This document shows positions 51,505 to 62,510 of a DNA stretch of 64,000 bases, in pieces. The notes under the pieces are model-generated. The model worked only from the letters and a program-made list of their open reading frames with translations. It made no database searches and had not been told where the DNA came from. Origin of the DNA: Epiperipatus broadwayi (taxonomy: Eukaryota > Onychophora > Udeonychophora > Euonychophora > Peripatidae). Made by a program: the position numbers and the translations under genes. Numbering within the stretch: the first letter of the stretch is position 1; each line of letters begins with the position of its first letter. The stretch is taken from the NCBI GenBank assembly GCA_028023455.1, contig JAQFVV010000003.1, positions 888,001 through 952,000 on the forward strand. The letters run 5' to 3'.

Positions 51505-51662
51505 CTTTTTATTACTGTTTTACAATGTTTTATTACAGTCCCCTATGACAGTTTCAATTATCACAGCAACCTTCTTCAGAACTTCTATTTATTATTATTG
51601 CCTGGGCAATTGAAACTGTCATAGGGGGCTGTAATAAAAGCATTGTAAAACAGTAATAAAGA
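51505..51662. repeat. Fold-back insert, 55-bp arms, inside the RTE copy
   Basis: Arms 51505-51559 and 51608-51662 are near-perfect inverted repeats (landmark 'cccctatgacagtttcaatt' on the left) with a 48-base loop. The reverse transcriptase reading is broken here, so this is probably a small insertion. The plus-strand open frame 51325-51624 runs through it and is not a gene. Confidence 0.75.
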
Positions 51663-52651
51663 CCATTGATGAATTTAATTATTTTGGTAACATTTTGCAT
51701 GAGATTATTAAAATGCTGATTAGTCAGTAATTTTTAATATCTTTTTTATCAACTTTCTTAAATATCAATATTACTATTGCATTTTTAAAAATTATCTGGA
51801 ACATCTTTATCCCATAGACATTTGGTATATAATTTTGCCAACAATTTTTCTACTTTTTATCAGTTTGTTTTAAAACATTGTCTTCGTAGATTTAATTGCA
51901 TATCTCACTTTTTACTTAAAATACTAGACAATTCAGATGATGCAATAACTATAAAAAATACTTTGGTTTCATGTTCTTTATTACTATATAATTCTTTATA
52001 AAATTCTTCCACACATTTCATGATATTATCTCTTTTTTAAGTAATAATTCAATCTTTTCTTCTTATTGCAAAAATAATTTTAATACCAAAAGATGTTGAT
52101 GTCCACATGTGAGAATTATATTCTTTTCTGTAAATTTTCTTACCAATTCACATATATATCATTATTAAATCTTTTTCTTTGTTTATTACAAAACGCTAGA
52201 TATTTAATTCTGCTTAATGAATCATTTTAATATATATTCACATTTCTTCTTTTTTTCATAAATTCATCTTGTCTCAGTAGAAAATGTAATTTTTTACTTT
52301 TTGTACCAGCTGTTTTTCTTGCAACTTTTAATAGTATGTTATTTCTTTATTGATTTTATTCAAATCTGATTCATCTTCAATTTCTGCTAATATTTTCAAA
52401 CAATTTGCAAGATCAATTTAAATTTCCTATAATGTTTCTGATTGTTAGGAATATCAATTGTTAATACTGTTTTTTTTTTAATATTTTTTGTTTCTCTATA
52501 ATTTTGTATTTACAGATATCTTACTTCTTGCTTCTTCCTGTTTTGAATCTTAAAATACATATTTTTTATTAGACCAAATGTACTCCAATTCTGTTTTACC
52601 TTCATTTTTAAATGCTTCCATGACTGTTTCTGCTTATCATTTTCCTAAAAT

Positions 52652-52662
52652 AAGAATTTATA
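52652..52662 (+). repeat. Target-site duplication, left of the LINE
   Basis: 'aagaatttata', repeated at 57603-57613. Reading across with the intervening LINE removed restores continuity of the RTE endonuclease. Confidence 0.8.
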
Positions 52663-53880
52663 ATAAATATCTATCACCACAGCAAGTCTTTGCTAATTCC
52701 TATGCTCAGGCTGCATCCAGCATCACACCAAAAAATTCTAATAGAACCACTTCACCAACATACCAAGCTGAGCTCCTTCAAAATCTGTGGGGCCTTGATG
52801 AGGACAATCCGAACAATCATGATTCAGCCACCTCTGCAACCTTCATTCCCACTAAACAACTCACACCAGAGAATGACATGGTTATCTCAGAACAATTTAA
52901 CCAAACAGTTTACTTCTCTGCAAGTCACTTCATTGCTACCAGAGTGACAGCTCTGTCATTCTGGTGGTTACAGATTTACAATGTGGACTCCATAAATTTC
53001 CAACACAGCAGCTCTATGATTTTATCAAATTCCACAATCTAACTGATAATATACATAAAATTCTCACCCTTCCTAATGACCAATACATGGCAATAGAGTT
53101 TCACAACACAATACAAAGACAAGCCTTTAAAAACAGATTCAAATTTTTACATATGTTCATGGTTCCAATAGACACAAATAGACCATCCATACTTAAGAAG
53201 TTTATCAAAAACTGCCACATAGGTATGCAGAGGCAGCACCTACAGAAATATCTCAAGGCATTCAGACAAGTTACCTCATTTGAGTACCTTAGGAATCCTC
53301 TCACCAATGGTCTCACCTTCTCCAACCCAGCTTTATTAAATAATCCTTAAAAAGATCTCTCTCCTGAAAGCATTCCCACAACAATAGCAGCTGAACTAGC
53401 ACCTTTGGTCATCTCAATTAAGGGGATGAGACCACAATGTTTCTCCTGGAAAGACCACAACCACCTCAATTGGGGCTGCCCTAAAAAACTGCAACTATTT
53501 CCAGAAAAAAAGAGCCTAAACCACATCTGTGCTCCACACAGCCCCAATAAATATGAACTTCCTCCTTCAGCAAATCACACTCACAGCCCACCACTCTCAG
53601 TTACAGCTCCCCCACAGGACACTCTTTCCTTAATGGACATGAACACTTATTCAAACTCAGAAACCATCCTGTCTGAGACTACCAACTCTGGCCCTTCCAC
53701 CACTAACAAGAAACATCAGAAGCGTGTACCCCCTAACCCATCAGATAGTGACACCAACTCTGACAGGCAGATTTCCATCCTTGATCTTCCCAGTAAAACC
53801 ATGATGGATTCTTTTCCTGAACCAAGGGCAAGTCTCAGACATTCAGAATGCACAAGGAAAAAAGAATTCTTTCAGTAAAG
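52663..53880 (+). pseudogene. LINE ORF1 (RNA-binding protein), broken
   Basis: Three frames together give an ORF1-type protein. 52663-52960 is a Ser/Thr/Asn-rich N-terminal region. 52964-53350 contains 'LPNDQYMAIEFHNTIQRQAF', resembling an RRM-like strand-helix ('..YA.V.F......A'). 53405-53878 contains a gag-type knuckle C-X2-W-X4-H-X4-C (second Cys replaced by Trp) followed by a Ser/Pro-rich tail. ORF1 proteins coat LINE RNA. The open frame that starts at 52578 begins in antisense RTE sequence, so that start is an artefact of the insertion. Frameshifts lie near 52960 and 53350. Confidence 0.65.
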
Positions 53881-54134
53881 AATTTTCTCTGGCTTCAACC
53901 CGAGCCTCATCAGCCTCCTCCCTTCACATTCTCTCACCTTCCTCTGCTAAATTTTTCTCAGACAGTGATTCATCAAGTGACATCAAGAATGAATCATTAT
54001 GCAATTCTGGCAGGAGAAGCAAGAACTGTATCCTCCATATCTCTCCCAGCCCAGTTCATCCCCACTCACCATAAAAATTTCCGAATTCCTACTGTTTTCT
54101 CCATTTCCTTATGTCCATATCTTGAGGTCACATA

Positions 54135-55020
54135 TGCTTATCTCTGTTGTCAGTTTAAACATTTGGGGTCTTAATTCAATCCATAGGCTCCTCACTCTCA
54201 AACATTGGTTTGAACTCAACTCTTTCCAACATTCTATTCCTTGCTGAAACTAAACTCTCCATTCACTTCAACCACAGGATTTACTCCACTTTGTCCACCT
54301 TTGGTCTTTTCAAGTTTTGACCTGCTGGAGGAGTCGCCATCCTCATTAATAAATGTGCCCCTCCCTTTACCTTTTCCATCATACATATTGATGCTCATTC
54401 TATTATCTTGGAGGTGCAATTTGGGCACTTGCAGAAGTTTTGATTCAGTGAATAATAGATTTAAAGAGGGTGTCACTGTCATTGGAGGGCAATGACAGTG
54501 ACACCCTCTTTAAATCTATTATTCACTGAATCAACAAGATCACAACTTCCACCTCCCTTCCCATTCTTATTCTGGGTGAATTCATTATGAGTTACCAGTC
54601 CTTCACAAACAAATATCTATATCTCTTCTCCAGGGGCTTAATGTGTGGCCAGGGCTTTTTCCCAGACCATGCCTACTTTTTCTACACTTGTAAGCATCAG
54701 ACCCTCATTGATTTAACATTCTACTCTCCTGATCTCCATTTCATGATTGAATTGGCCCAACTCCATACTGTACCTTTTTCGGATCACAAGGCATTACACC
54801 TTTTTCTTGACATTAACTCTGGCCCTCCAATAGACCTTGGCCTCAGAAGAACAGTAAGATTCCTCAATAAACAAAATATGCCTATAGCACTGTTTTCAGA
54901 AATTTATATATACCTCCATAAAATCAATATCCTTCAAATGGAGCCCATCTCAGCATGGTTTGCAGTTGTGGAAATCCTACAAGCTGCCACCCACAAATAC
55001 ACCTGGAATTCCTGAGGGCC
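54135..55020 (+). pseudogene. LINE ORF2, endonuclease domain, broken
   Basis: Exonuclease-endonuclease-phosphatase fold relics in order: 'LISVVSLNIWGLNS' (54137-54178, the first-strand Asn motif), 'AETKLS' (54245, the catalytic Glu motif), 'GGVAILIN' (about 54325), then after a 95-base palindrome 'LPILILGEFIM' (about 54560-54592; normally GDFN, here GEFI), and 'FSDHKALHLFL' (about 54777-54808, the SDH motif). It would nick target DNA to prime reverse transcription. The Asp-to-Glu and Asn-to-Ile changes, stops and the palindrome make it inactive. Confidence 0.75.
54440..54534. repeat. Perfect 44-bp inverted repeat with 7-base loop
   Basis: Left arm 54440-54483, loop 'ggagggc' 54484-54490, right arm 54491-54534, with no mismatch between arms. 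The right arm encodes the sense endonuclease sequence ('TLFKSIIH'). The left arm is its antisense copy and replaces the segment expected after 'LEVQFGHLQKF'. Confidence 0.95.
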
Positions 55021-55079
55021 ACTCAAGTTGCTGGCTTCTGTGGACAAAATTTCAGAGCAACTAAATTATCAGGAGAGTG

Positions 55080-57200
55080 GGCCATTAGACAATAGCACCA
55101 TCATTCAACTGAAACTTCAATACTGCAATGCTAAAAAGGCCTTGGCTGAGTACATCTCAGTCAAACACACCCAGAAGTATGTGGGGAATCAGCATTGTTA
55201 AACCAAAATTTACCTGGGGTGGGCTCTTGCTTCCCACAGGAAGCGAACCACCCCCTCATCCATCACGATCACAACAAATCCTACATAGGAGAAACCATTA
55301 CAAGCACATGTTTCTCAAATCTGATAACCCTCCTTTCTCTAAGCCATCAACCTTGAATGTTGGTTTTGATCCTGGCATCACCCAGGCCATGCTACTTAAC
55401 AAACTGAAAAGTTTTCCTGACCATGTCCACTCTGGTCTTCATGCTATCCCCAAGTTTCTTTTTCTCCACCTAAGTCAGTTTACCATCCCCATTACTCTCA
55501 ACATGATCAACAAGTTGGCCTCAGGTGCTTACATCATCGAGGGTCTCTATCTGGTAACATTAGTCCCTTTCCTTAAGAAAGATTGGCCACCTACTGAGCT
55601 CAAGAGTCTTAGGCCCATTTCGATGACCTCTCTGCTCATAAAACTGATTGAGTCTACCATTAAAGAGTCACTAGAACAATCCATACTCCCTGCCCTTTCT
55701 GCCTCACAGTTTGCTTGTAAAGGGTGCTCCTCTCTTGGGGATGCTACACTTTTTAAGATAACCACTGAGCATGTTAGGCAGTCTTGAAATAGCAGGTCCA
55801 TCACTGTCCAACTAGACATCCAGGTAGCCTTTAACACTGTTAGGCTCAACCTGCTCTTTAGTGTCCTCAGAAACCTGAATGTCCCAGAGGCTCTTCTGTC
55901 CATCCTCCACAATCTCCTGTCCAACATAGAAATCATAGTTACTCTGGATGGAAAAATTGCCCCTGGATTCACACCCAACATATCCATCTCTCAGGGCTCT
56001 CCACTGATCACTTTATCCACTGATCACTTTATTGTTCACTGCATTTCTGAATCCCCTCTTGCTCAGGCTAGAATATGACCTCTCCCCTCTTGATCAGGCT
56101 AGAATATGACCTCCCTGGCATCTTCATTCCTGCAATGAGCAAAAGCATCAAATGCTTTGCTTATGTAGATGATGTGGTTGTCTTGCTTCCCTCAGTTGAT
56201 CTCATTCCCAGGCTTCAACAGATCACCTGGTACTCCAATACATGCAGGTTGGAATTTAGCAGTGATAAATCATTGGCCTGGCAACTTTCAACTGGTAAAC
56301 AAATCCCTTCCACCTTTAATGCCAAGCCACACAACTTCCTCGGATTCCTCCTCATGCTGTCTCCTAGGGACATGAGAGTATGGGTCCAAACCACACTCTA
56401 TCGAAGCATATCATCCACCCACAGTGCTATCACAGGCATCTACTTCTCCCTTTATGGGAAAGTCACCCTCCTTAATCTTTTAGTGTTTCCTAAAATAGCA
56501 TACTACCTCCACATTGTTCTACATACACATTCCTTTATATCCAAAATCAACTCCCTTTGCACCCATTTCTCTGGGGAAGAAAGATGGTGGACATCAGCCT
56601 AAAAAGAACTTCTTTTTTTAAAAAACCTCAATGGGTTGGGCCTGTACTCCATTGACACTCTTCTGATCCAGAAATCTCATAACATTATCCTCACACTCCT
56701 AAGTCACTTCCCTGCCAATCTTTTGCATATCATTATCACCCCCACTGACACTCCTCCTCCCAATGGCAGGCCGAGGTCATGGACCTCACTCATTGCCAAC
56801 ATCCTACAAAAGGCTGGCTTTGTTATACCATCCATCAACAGCAAACTAAAATACTGGGAGGTTTCCAATCAGACTGAAGACTTTTCCATTGTGTCTTCTA
56901 CACCCCCCAGACTTACCAATGTCCAAATAATCCACAAATTCAAAAGGTGGTCCCTTGAAGCAAAATTTCTTGATTTCCTCCTCAAAATCAATCTTCATTT
57001 CCTTCTCATGAATCAATTTTTGGTCAACTATAGAGGTTTCACCAAGATCTCTCCCATATGCCAGCTCTGTAAAACTGACAACAAAACCCTCCAGCACTTT
57101 CTACTTCAATGTCCTTTTCTGCTTGGCATGAGAAATGCCATCAACTCCTGCCTTTCCTCACATAGACATACCATCTTCAACCTTAAGAATCCATAGAAAC
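55080..57200 (+). pseudogene. LINE ORF2, reverse transcriptase and C-terminal knuckle, broken
   Basis: RT blocks in order: 'GLHAIPKFLFLHLS' (about 55432), 'LVTLVPFLKKDW' and 'LRPISMTSLLIKLIES' (about 55550-55660), 'SASQFACKGCSSLGDA' (about 55700), 'VQLDIQVAFNTVRL' (about 55807; normally D..KAFD), 'SISQGSPL' (about 55985), 'CFAYVDDVVVLLPS' (56153-56195, YVDD active site), 'NFLGFLL' (about 56333) and the thumb. The C-terminal part (56636-57196) ends with a CX2C...H...C knuckle 'CQLCKTDNKTLQHFLLQC' (57059-57112). It synthesises cDNA at the nicked target. Frame breaks near 55788, 56000-56075 and 56602. Confidence 0.8.
56001..56113 (+). repeat. Two short tandem duplications in LINE ORF2
   Basis: A 15-16-base unit ('ccactgatcacttta') is repeated at about 56001-56032. 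A unit of about 32 bases containing 'tcaggctagaatatgacct' is repeated at about 56053-56113. They fall between the RT blocks QGSP and YVDD and destroy the frame. Confidence 0.75.
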
Positions 57201-57602
57201 AGGGGTCTTTGCAGCTATTAGACTATCAGGTTTCTCATCTATGATCTCTGGTTGCTCCAATGTGCCATCATCCTTGACCAGAAAGTACATTCAGTCAATA
57301 AAAAGCTCTTGGACCTAATTCATACTCTCAAAACCTGAGATACCAAATTAGCCCCACCTCCACTTCTCACAGACACTTGGGCAATCCTCCAACTCCCATC
57401 CTCTCAGCCTCTATCATAGGACTCATCACAAAGACATGCATTTCTAACCAGTCTGGACTACGCACCATTTCCCCTCTCCACTTCCCATTCCCTTTTTACA
57501 AGTATCCTTCACCTCTTACCATTTTGATCCTGAAATTTCATTTGTTTTACTGTATCTGTTTTTTTTTTGATAAATACACATCTCATCACTGAGAAAGAAA
57601 AA

Positions 57603-57613
57603 AAGAATTTATA
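57603..57613 (+). repeat. Target-site duplication, right of the LINE
   Basis: 'aagaatttata', identical to 52652-52662. Confidence 0.8.
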
Positions 57614-58135
57614 CTATACAGTTTTTATTTTTCTGATACCTCCACAATTCTGTGTGCTCTCTCATTTCTATTACTACAATGAAATTTATTCACAGTATTT
57701 TTATCTTTCAATCATTTATCAAATGCATTATTACTGTCTCCCATGATAACTTTAAAATGTCATTTGTTCTCATCAATTGTATTTTGTATATCTATATAAT
57801 TTTTTAGTTCTTCATTACAATGAGAAATTGTTGGGAAATAAGTTTGAATTACCTGCCTTTGGTATCTTTTTCTATCCACAATGTTGTGTTCCACTTTTTA
57901 TCTATATTGACTCCTAGTCTATTCATGCTTTTAATATTTGTATCTTTATATTAAAATAAATAACTACTTTTTACATTATGTCTTTTTATCTTTTCTTTTA
58001 ACTTCACAAAATCCAATAATATTTCATTTAATATTAGACAATTTTTATTTCAATTTATGTAATCTTACTTCATTTGAAAGTGAGTTACAGTTGTAAATAT
58101 TAAATAAAAGACCATCAACAATAGCATCTTAGAAC
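57614..58135 (-). pseudogene. RTE endonuclease, N-terminal part
   Basis: Minus strand, from about 58135 downward. 'NSLSNEVRLHKL' fits 'WNVR.L....RL..L'. 'IIGFCEVKRK' (with a frame change) fits the catalytic 'GL.E.KRK'. 'MNRLGVNIDKKW' fits 'GGVGF.I.KKW'. 'DIQNTIDENK', then 'FKVIMGDSNNAF' (normally MGDFNA), then 'NRNERAHRIVEVSEK' fits 'G.RNERG.RL.EFA...'. The reading resumes at 52651 beyond the LINE. Stops and frame changes throughout. Confidence 0.75.
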
Positions 58136-58174
58136 CATATCTAACTTAAAAAGTGTCTTTACACCCTCCCAGTA

Positions 58175-61050
58175 ATAGGATTATAATTTACTTTTGGCTA
58201 TTAATGATTACAAATATCTAACTTAAAAAGTTCTTTCACACAACATGTCTACCACTTTCAAAAAAAAACTCAACTGATATCTGAATTAAGATTTATCAAT
58301 GAACTAAAAACAAAGGCTATAGTGTTTCTTAATCTCCAACCTGAGACAAAGAGTCAATAAATTAACCATGCTGGCTGGTGCAGGTTTAGGAGAAGCCTGT
58401 CAATGTTTGTTTATTACATGAGTAATAATATAGTAATAACAACTGCGATGACAAGAATGCATGTCATGGATATTAGGAATTTTCCCGATTGGTTCCTTTA
58501 AGATATACAACAGGAATCCAAGATGTTCTTTCAATTAACAGAAAAAACTTTTTTCTGCAGCCAAATTTGATAAATCACAATAACATAATTAAAGATATTG
58601 CAAAAAAAAACACAAAAAGTAAATTTTAAGAAATAATTGTACCTCACAGTAAATTTTTACATATTAAATGATAATAAACATATATATTTTTTTATTTTGT
58701 TAATATTTAATCTTCAGTTCAATATTGTTACTATCATCTCAAAAAATTTAATATTTGTTTAAAACAGAGATTGCTTCCAATGTAAATGGTTTGAGAAACA
58801 GAGAAGCAAGGTTTTTATTTACCAATTTGATGTTCTTAGTAATGCCGAGTCTTGCCAACTGTAGAGACTTCACTGTTGTCACTTTAGGATCCAGAATTTT
58901 AACTATTATTATTATGAACATATAAATATACTTATTTCACAAGGTCTTTTAATTATCTTTAATCACTGATATTTATTTTTAGTGTTGGAAACCACTACGT
59001 TTTATTTAGCCTAGATATATATTTTAATAAAATGTCAAAACTTAAATATATTCATAACACTTATTAACACATCCTTACTTCTTAATTCACTTTTCAATAC
59101 TCTTTTGTTCACAAGATTTTGTTCTACTAGAAATATTATATTAATATTATTTTCATATACATTAAATTAAAAATGTATGCAGTAATGTCTGAGATATATA
59201 TATATATATCATTTAGTGCCTATTTTACATAGAATTCAATAGAAAGTACTTCATTGTTTTTATTTATACATTAGCTCTTTAATTTAATAGCTATTTGAAA
59301 ACAATTAATTATAAATGATGCATCAAGATTAATAATAAATATTATTTATCGATTTATGAACATTTTAGTAAGTTCTACACACACATATTTTTTTTTGATT
59401 GGCTAAATTAAATTTTAAAAAGTTATATATATATAAAACTATCATTTCTCCTGATATTAAAAGATGTAGCGATTTAAGATACTCTCTATTAAATTTTGTG
59501 GATTAAATTAGATGGAAAAGGGGGATTTGGATTAAAATTTCAAAAAAAAAAACAAAAAACAATATCTTTCAAAATAAAAGTAATAAATGACTTAAAAAAT
59601 TGTTAAAAATAAAAATTGTTAATATTGCTAATTATAACTAAATAAAAAATAATGATATTTTTTATTTATTTTTTAAAAGATACTACCGTTAAAATCTGTA
59701 TATTTTTTTCCTGATAGATACTTGTGAGTGTGCTGCGAATGTTATTTGAGTAAAGCATATATAAATATACACATGTGAATCTTTTAGACATATAAATATA
59801 TTCATACATACCTACTAAATATCTTGGTTTTAATCCAAATGTCTGACTAAATTATAATCTGGAGAAGCTTCCTAACATAATGACAGCAAACATTAAATCT
59901 GTCCTTTCGTTTGATTATAAAGTCAAAACAAACTTTTCACACTGTATTAGCTATTACTTTGATTTTTTTAAATTATAACATACACAAAATTTATGAATAC
60001 ATGACATTTGCAAAATAATAATTATTCTTTCTTTTTTCTTTTTACATCTCTAAAAAAGATTTATATATATATATAAGAAATTTTGATGACAGATTAGATT
60101 AATAGATTAACATCTTATTCAAATATTTTTTATAATATATAGTACTAGCTACATTAAAAATGTAAACAGCAACTTTATTTTGCCTTACAAAAAATGGAAG
60201 GAAATTTTCTTGCTACGTTCATTACCTATGACTCAATTCTGGATTCTACTAGCTATCCAGTATTGATTGAAAAATGGATATTTTCCTATTATTAGCTAAA
60301 AAGTAAAAAAATCCCAATTTAATCTGGATTGTTTAAATGCTAACCATAAAAACCGCAACAAAAAATAATTGTAAGGATGATTAGGTTCATACGAATATGA
60401 CATTTCTGTGTCAGTTTACAATTTTAAACACACATATATATGTTAATCCAAATATGTATATAAACACATATTACATAAAAATGAATTTTCAATTTGAGCA
60501 AATTATTTGAATTTTTGTAGGGAATGGTTGTAATTTTTTTTAAAAATTTACTTTTTAATAAGTTGTCTTCAATTTGTTTATTTTTATCTTGGACTATTTT
60601 TAATTTGCTTTTTTTTTGAAAACACAAAAGCAAATGTAATAATAATTTTTTTGTTTTCTTACTAGTTCTTTCAAAAAGAATTATACCATTATTCAAAAAT
60701 GAAATTGAAAAACTTTATACTCAATTTTTCTTTAGTTCAACTAAACATTATTAGAGTAACTCATGAACTAATTGTTTCAAATTTATAACTCATATTAATT
60801 ATAAAATATTCAAAATATATTGTAGGTCATAGATAATCTACAAATTTTACAATTTTCACACATATTTAAAACGTATGTATAAACACACCTAAAAAGATAA
60901 ATGATTTCCAATAAACATTTCTAGATAAACTAGCCATTATCATTTTCCAATATTTTATCTTCACATATTTCTATCACCATAGTTCAATATTCATTCACAA
61001 TAAATTATTATACTTTTTGAATGCAATAATTTAGTGTGATTATCTTCAAA
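58175..61050. other. AT-rich stretch without a gene
   Basis: Nothing recognised with confidence. The minus-strand open frame 60696-60424 (90 residues, Lys/Leu-rich) has no motif. The segment 58310-58500 is slightly richer in G+C and unexplained. Confidence 0.65.
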
Positions 61051-61059
61051 TTAATATAA

Positions 61060-61945
61060 TGGAGGGGGAAGGATCCAAAAATAATTGTAATCATCCTCTG
61101 GTAGAAACAACTGTTTTAGAATAGCTTCTGCCATTAAATACCTTTTGCAGGGAATCTTCTGCATCAATCTGTCAAATGATGTCACTGTGTAAAAATGTGG
61201 GTCATATAGCACATTTTTTTTGTAAAGTGTGCTTCACATATTTGTTGATTTTTGTAATGTTTAAAAAGTTGGAACAATAATGAAATTTTCATTGAGGAAA
61301 ATTAGCAGGGAAAACAGTTATAGTGCTTGAAACATATTTCAAGCAAGATGGTCTGAAAAAAATACAAGTTTATGAGTGGTTTAATAAAAATATAAAATTT
61401 ACTACATCCCACAAAATGTACCAAGTGAAGTCCAATGTCAAGATAATACAGATTTTGTTTTTGGATGCAGACAGCATTGTTTATTCAGAATATGCATTTA
61501 AAATCTGAAAACTAGATATGATGTAGTTAAACATATATGTCCCGCTTTGTGGCAACATGAGGACTACTAGCTTCACCATGACAATGTGTCAGAATACAAG
61601 CCTTTGAGTGTGAAACAGTTTTCAATTAAATTTAGAATGACCCAGCTTATCGATCAACCATATTCACTCAATCTTGCTCCATGTGACTTCATTTTATTCC
61701 CTTGAATGAAAACAACTCAAAATTTATTCTTTTTGCAAAACACTTGTAAGTGATAAAAAAAAGATATACACATTAAAAGGCATCACTTTGCAAGAATTTC
61801 CAAACTACTTCAAAAAGTAAAAAATATATTTGGATTGGTACATTGCATTTTATTGGCTAAAATTTGAAAGGAATTCAATTTACTGAAAATAATAAAAAAA
61901 AAACATTTTTTATTACGAAATTCCAGTTACTTTTGTGTTCCATCT
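61060..61945 (+). mobile_element. mariner element with internal deletion
   Basis: Degraded inverted ends: 'ggatccaaaaataattgtaa' (61071) against the reverse complement of 61920-61943 ('...ggaacacaaaagtaactgga'). Transposase relics lie in between. About 0.88 kb against 1.3 kb for a complete mariner. The TA target duplication cannot be placed with certainty in this A+T-rich DNA. Confidence 0.8.
61300..61830 (+). pseudogene. mariner transposase, internally deleted
   Basis: The N-terminal HTH region survives as 'FKQDGLKKIQVYEWFNKN' (about 61341-61394). It jumps directly to 'VKSNVKIIQILFLDADSIV' (about 61435-61480), which in mariners lies well after the first catalytic Asp. So roughly 140 residues, including the 'GDE(T/S)W' Asp, are missing. 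Later come 'LHHDNVSEYKPLSVKQF' (61571 on) and 'LAPCDFILFP', with exactly 34 residues between the two Asp residues (the D34D signature). A C-terminal piece 'QEFPNYFKK' and 'IYLDWYIAFYW' follows (about 61790-61860). Cut-and-paste transposase, dead. Confidence 0.8.
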
Positions 61946-62508
61946 CATATTAACAATTATAATTTTGACCCGGATTTAAACTTTTAGCATAATTAAAAAT
62001 TAATATCTATTATTAATTACAAATTCTGATCATTATTTATTTGGCTACTCCAAGTAATCATTAATATATTTATCTCAACATTATATCATTAAATAAATGT
62101 ATTTTAAAATATTACATTTGCAAATTAAATTGTAGTAATCTACTTAAGATTATTTGCCACATAGGTTTTAATTTAGAGATATTAAATAATAGTATATGTA
62201 ATTTATAAAATTGCATTTGTTAATTACATGTTGTACTTAGAATTGTGATAAATCTAACTTTTAAAATCAGATTAAATTTTGATTTCTATTTTACAACAGT
62301 ATTCACTTTTAAGTGGTAAAAAGTTTTATTATGTATATATGAATACAATTTTATTTTCGCTATTAATGTTATCTAAACTTTTTCCCTATATAAATATTTG
62401 TAACTTCAGATAAAATGAGTTTGATTGACAGATGTATTAATTTTTATGAGATTTTAATATTGTTTCTGCAGTGATTTGAATGATCTTTGATTTCAACAGA
62501 TATAGATT
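61946..62508. other. AT-rich stretch without a gene
   Basis: Nothing recognised. Confidence 0.7.
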
Positions 62509-62510
62509 AT

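Larger units (their letters stand above)
49990..52651 (-). pseudogene. RTE endonuclease C-terminus and reverse transcriptase
   Basis: Read from 52651 downward on the minus strand. 'KNEGKTELEYIWSNKKYVF' fits the endonuclease end ('P.G...NEID.I..N'). 'LAKLYTKCLWDKDVPDNF' (about 51860-51800) fits 'LAKLF..CL....IP..W'. 'LDFVAYEYTFDSI' (about 51230) fits RT block 'L.FVDYEKAFDS'. 'QGDSISPNFV' (about 51050) fits 'QGD.ISP.LF'. 'LDVADDVAIF' (about 50920) is the catalytic ADD block. The end 'IKRIKILKLG.AGHIGRKND' (about 50200) fits 'I..LKWRW.GH..R..D'. It would copy element RNA at the nicked target. Non-functional. Confidence 0.75.
52663..57602 (+). mobile_element. L1/Tx1-like LINE inserted in the RTE element
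   Basis: 4.94 kb between 11-bp duplications, ending in an A-rich tail ('gagaaagaaaaaaa'). ORF1 with a zinc knuckle is followed by an apurinic-type endonuclease, a reverse transcriptase with a YVDD active site and a C-terminal Cys/His knuckle. It starts inside ORF1, so it is 5' truncated. Much richer in G+C, and pyrimidine-rich on this strand, compared with the flanks. Every domain has stops or frameshifts. Clade (L1/Tx1 versus another endonuclease-bearing group) is by general resemblance only. Confidence 0.8.
49990..58170 (-). mobile_element. RTE-clade non-LTR retrotransposon, split by a LINE
   Basis: On the minus strand an RTE polyprotein can be followed from its endonuclease start (about 58135) to its C-terminus (about 50040). 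It is interrupted by a 4.9-kb LINE (52663-57602) and by smaller fold-back inserts near 50.4, 51.35 and 51.5 kb. Without the LINE it is about 3.2 kb, near the usual RTE length. All parts are full of stops and frame changes. Ends are approximate; the typical short 3' repeat was not identified. Confidence 0.75.

Noticed and set aside
52578-53042. 154-residue open frame read as one protein
   Set aside because: Its first part is antisense RTE sequence and the rest is LINE ORF1; the insertion boundary at 52662/52663 lies inside it.
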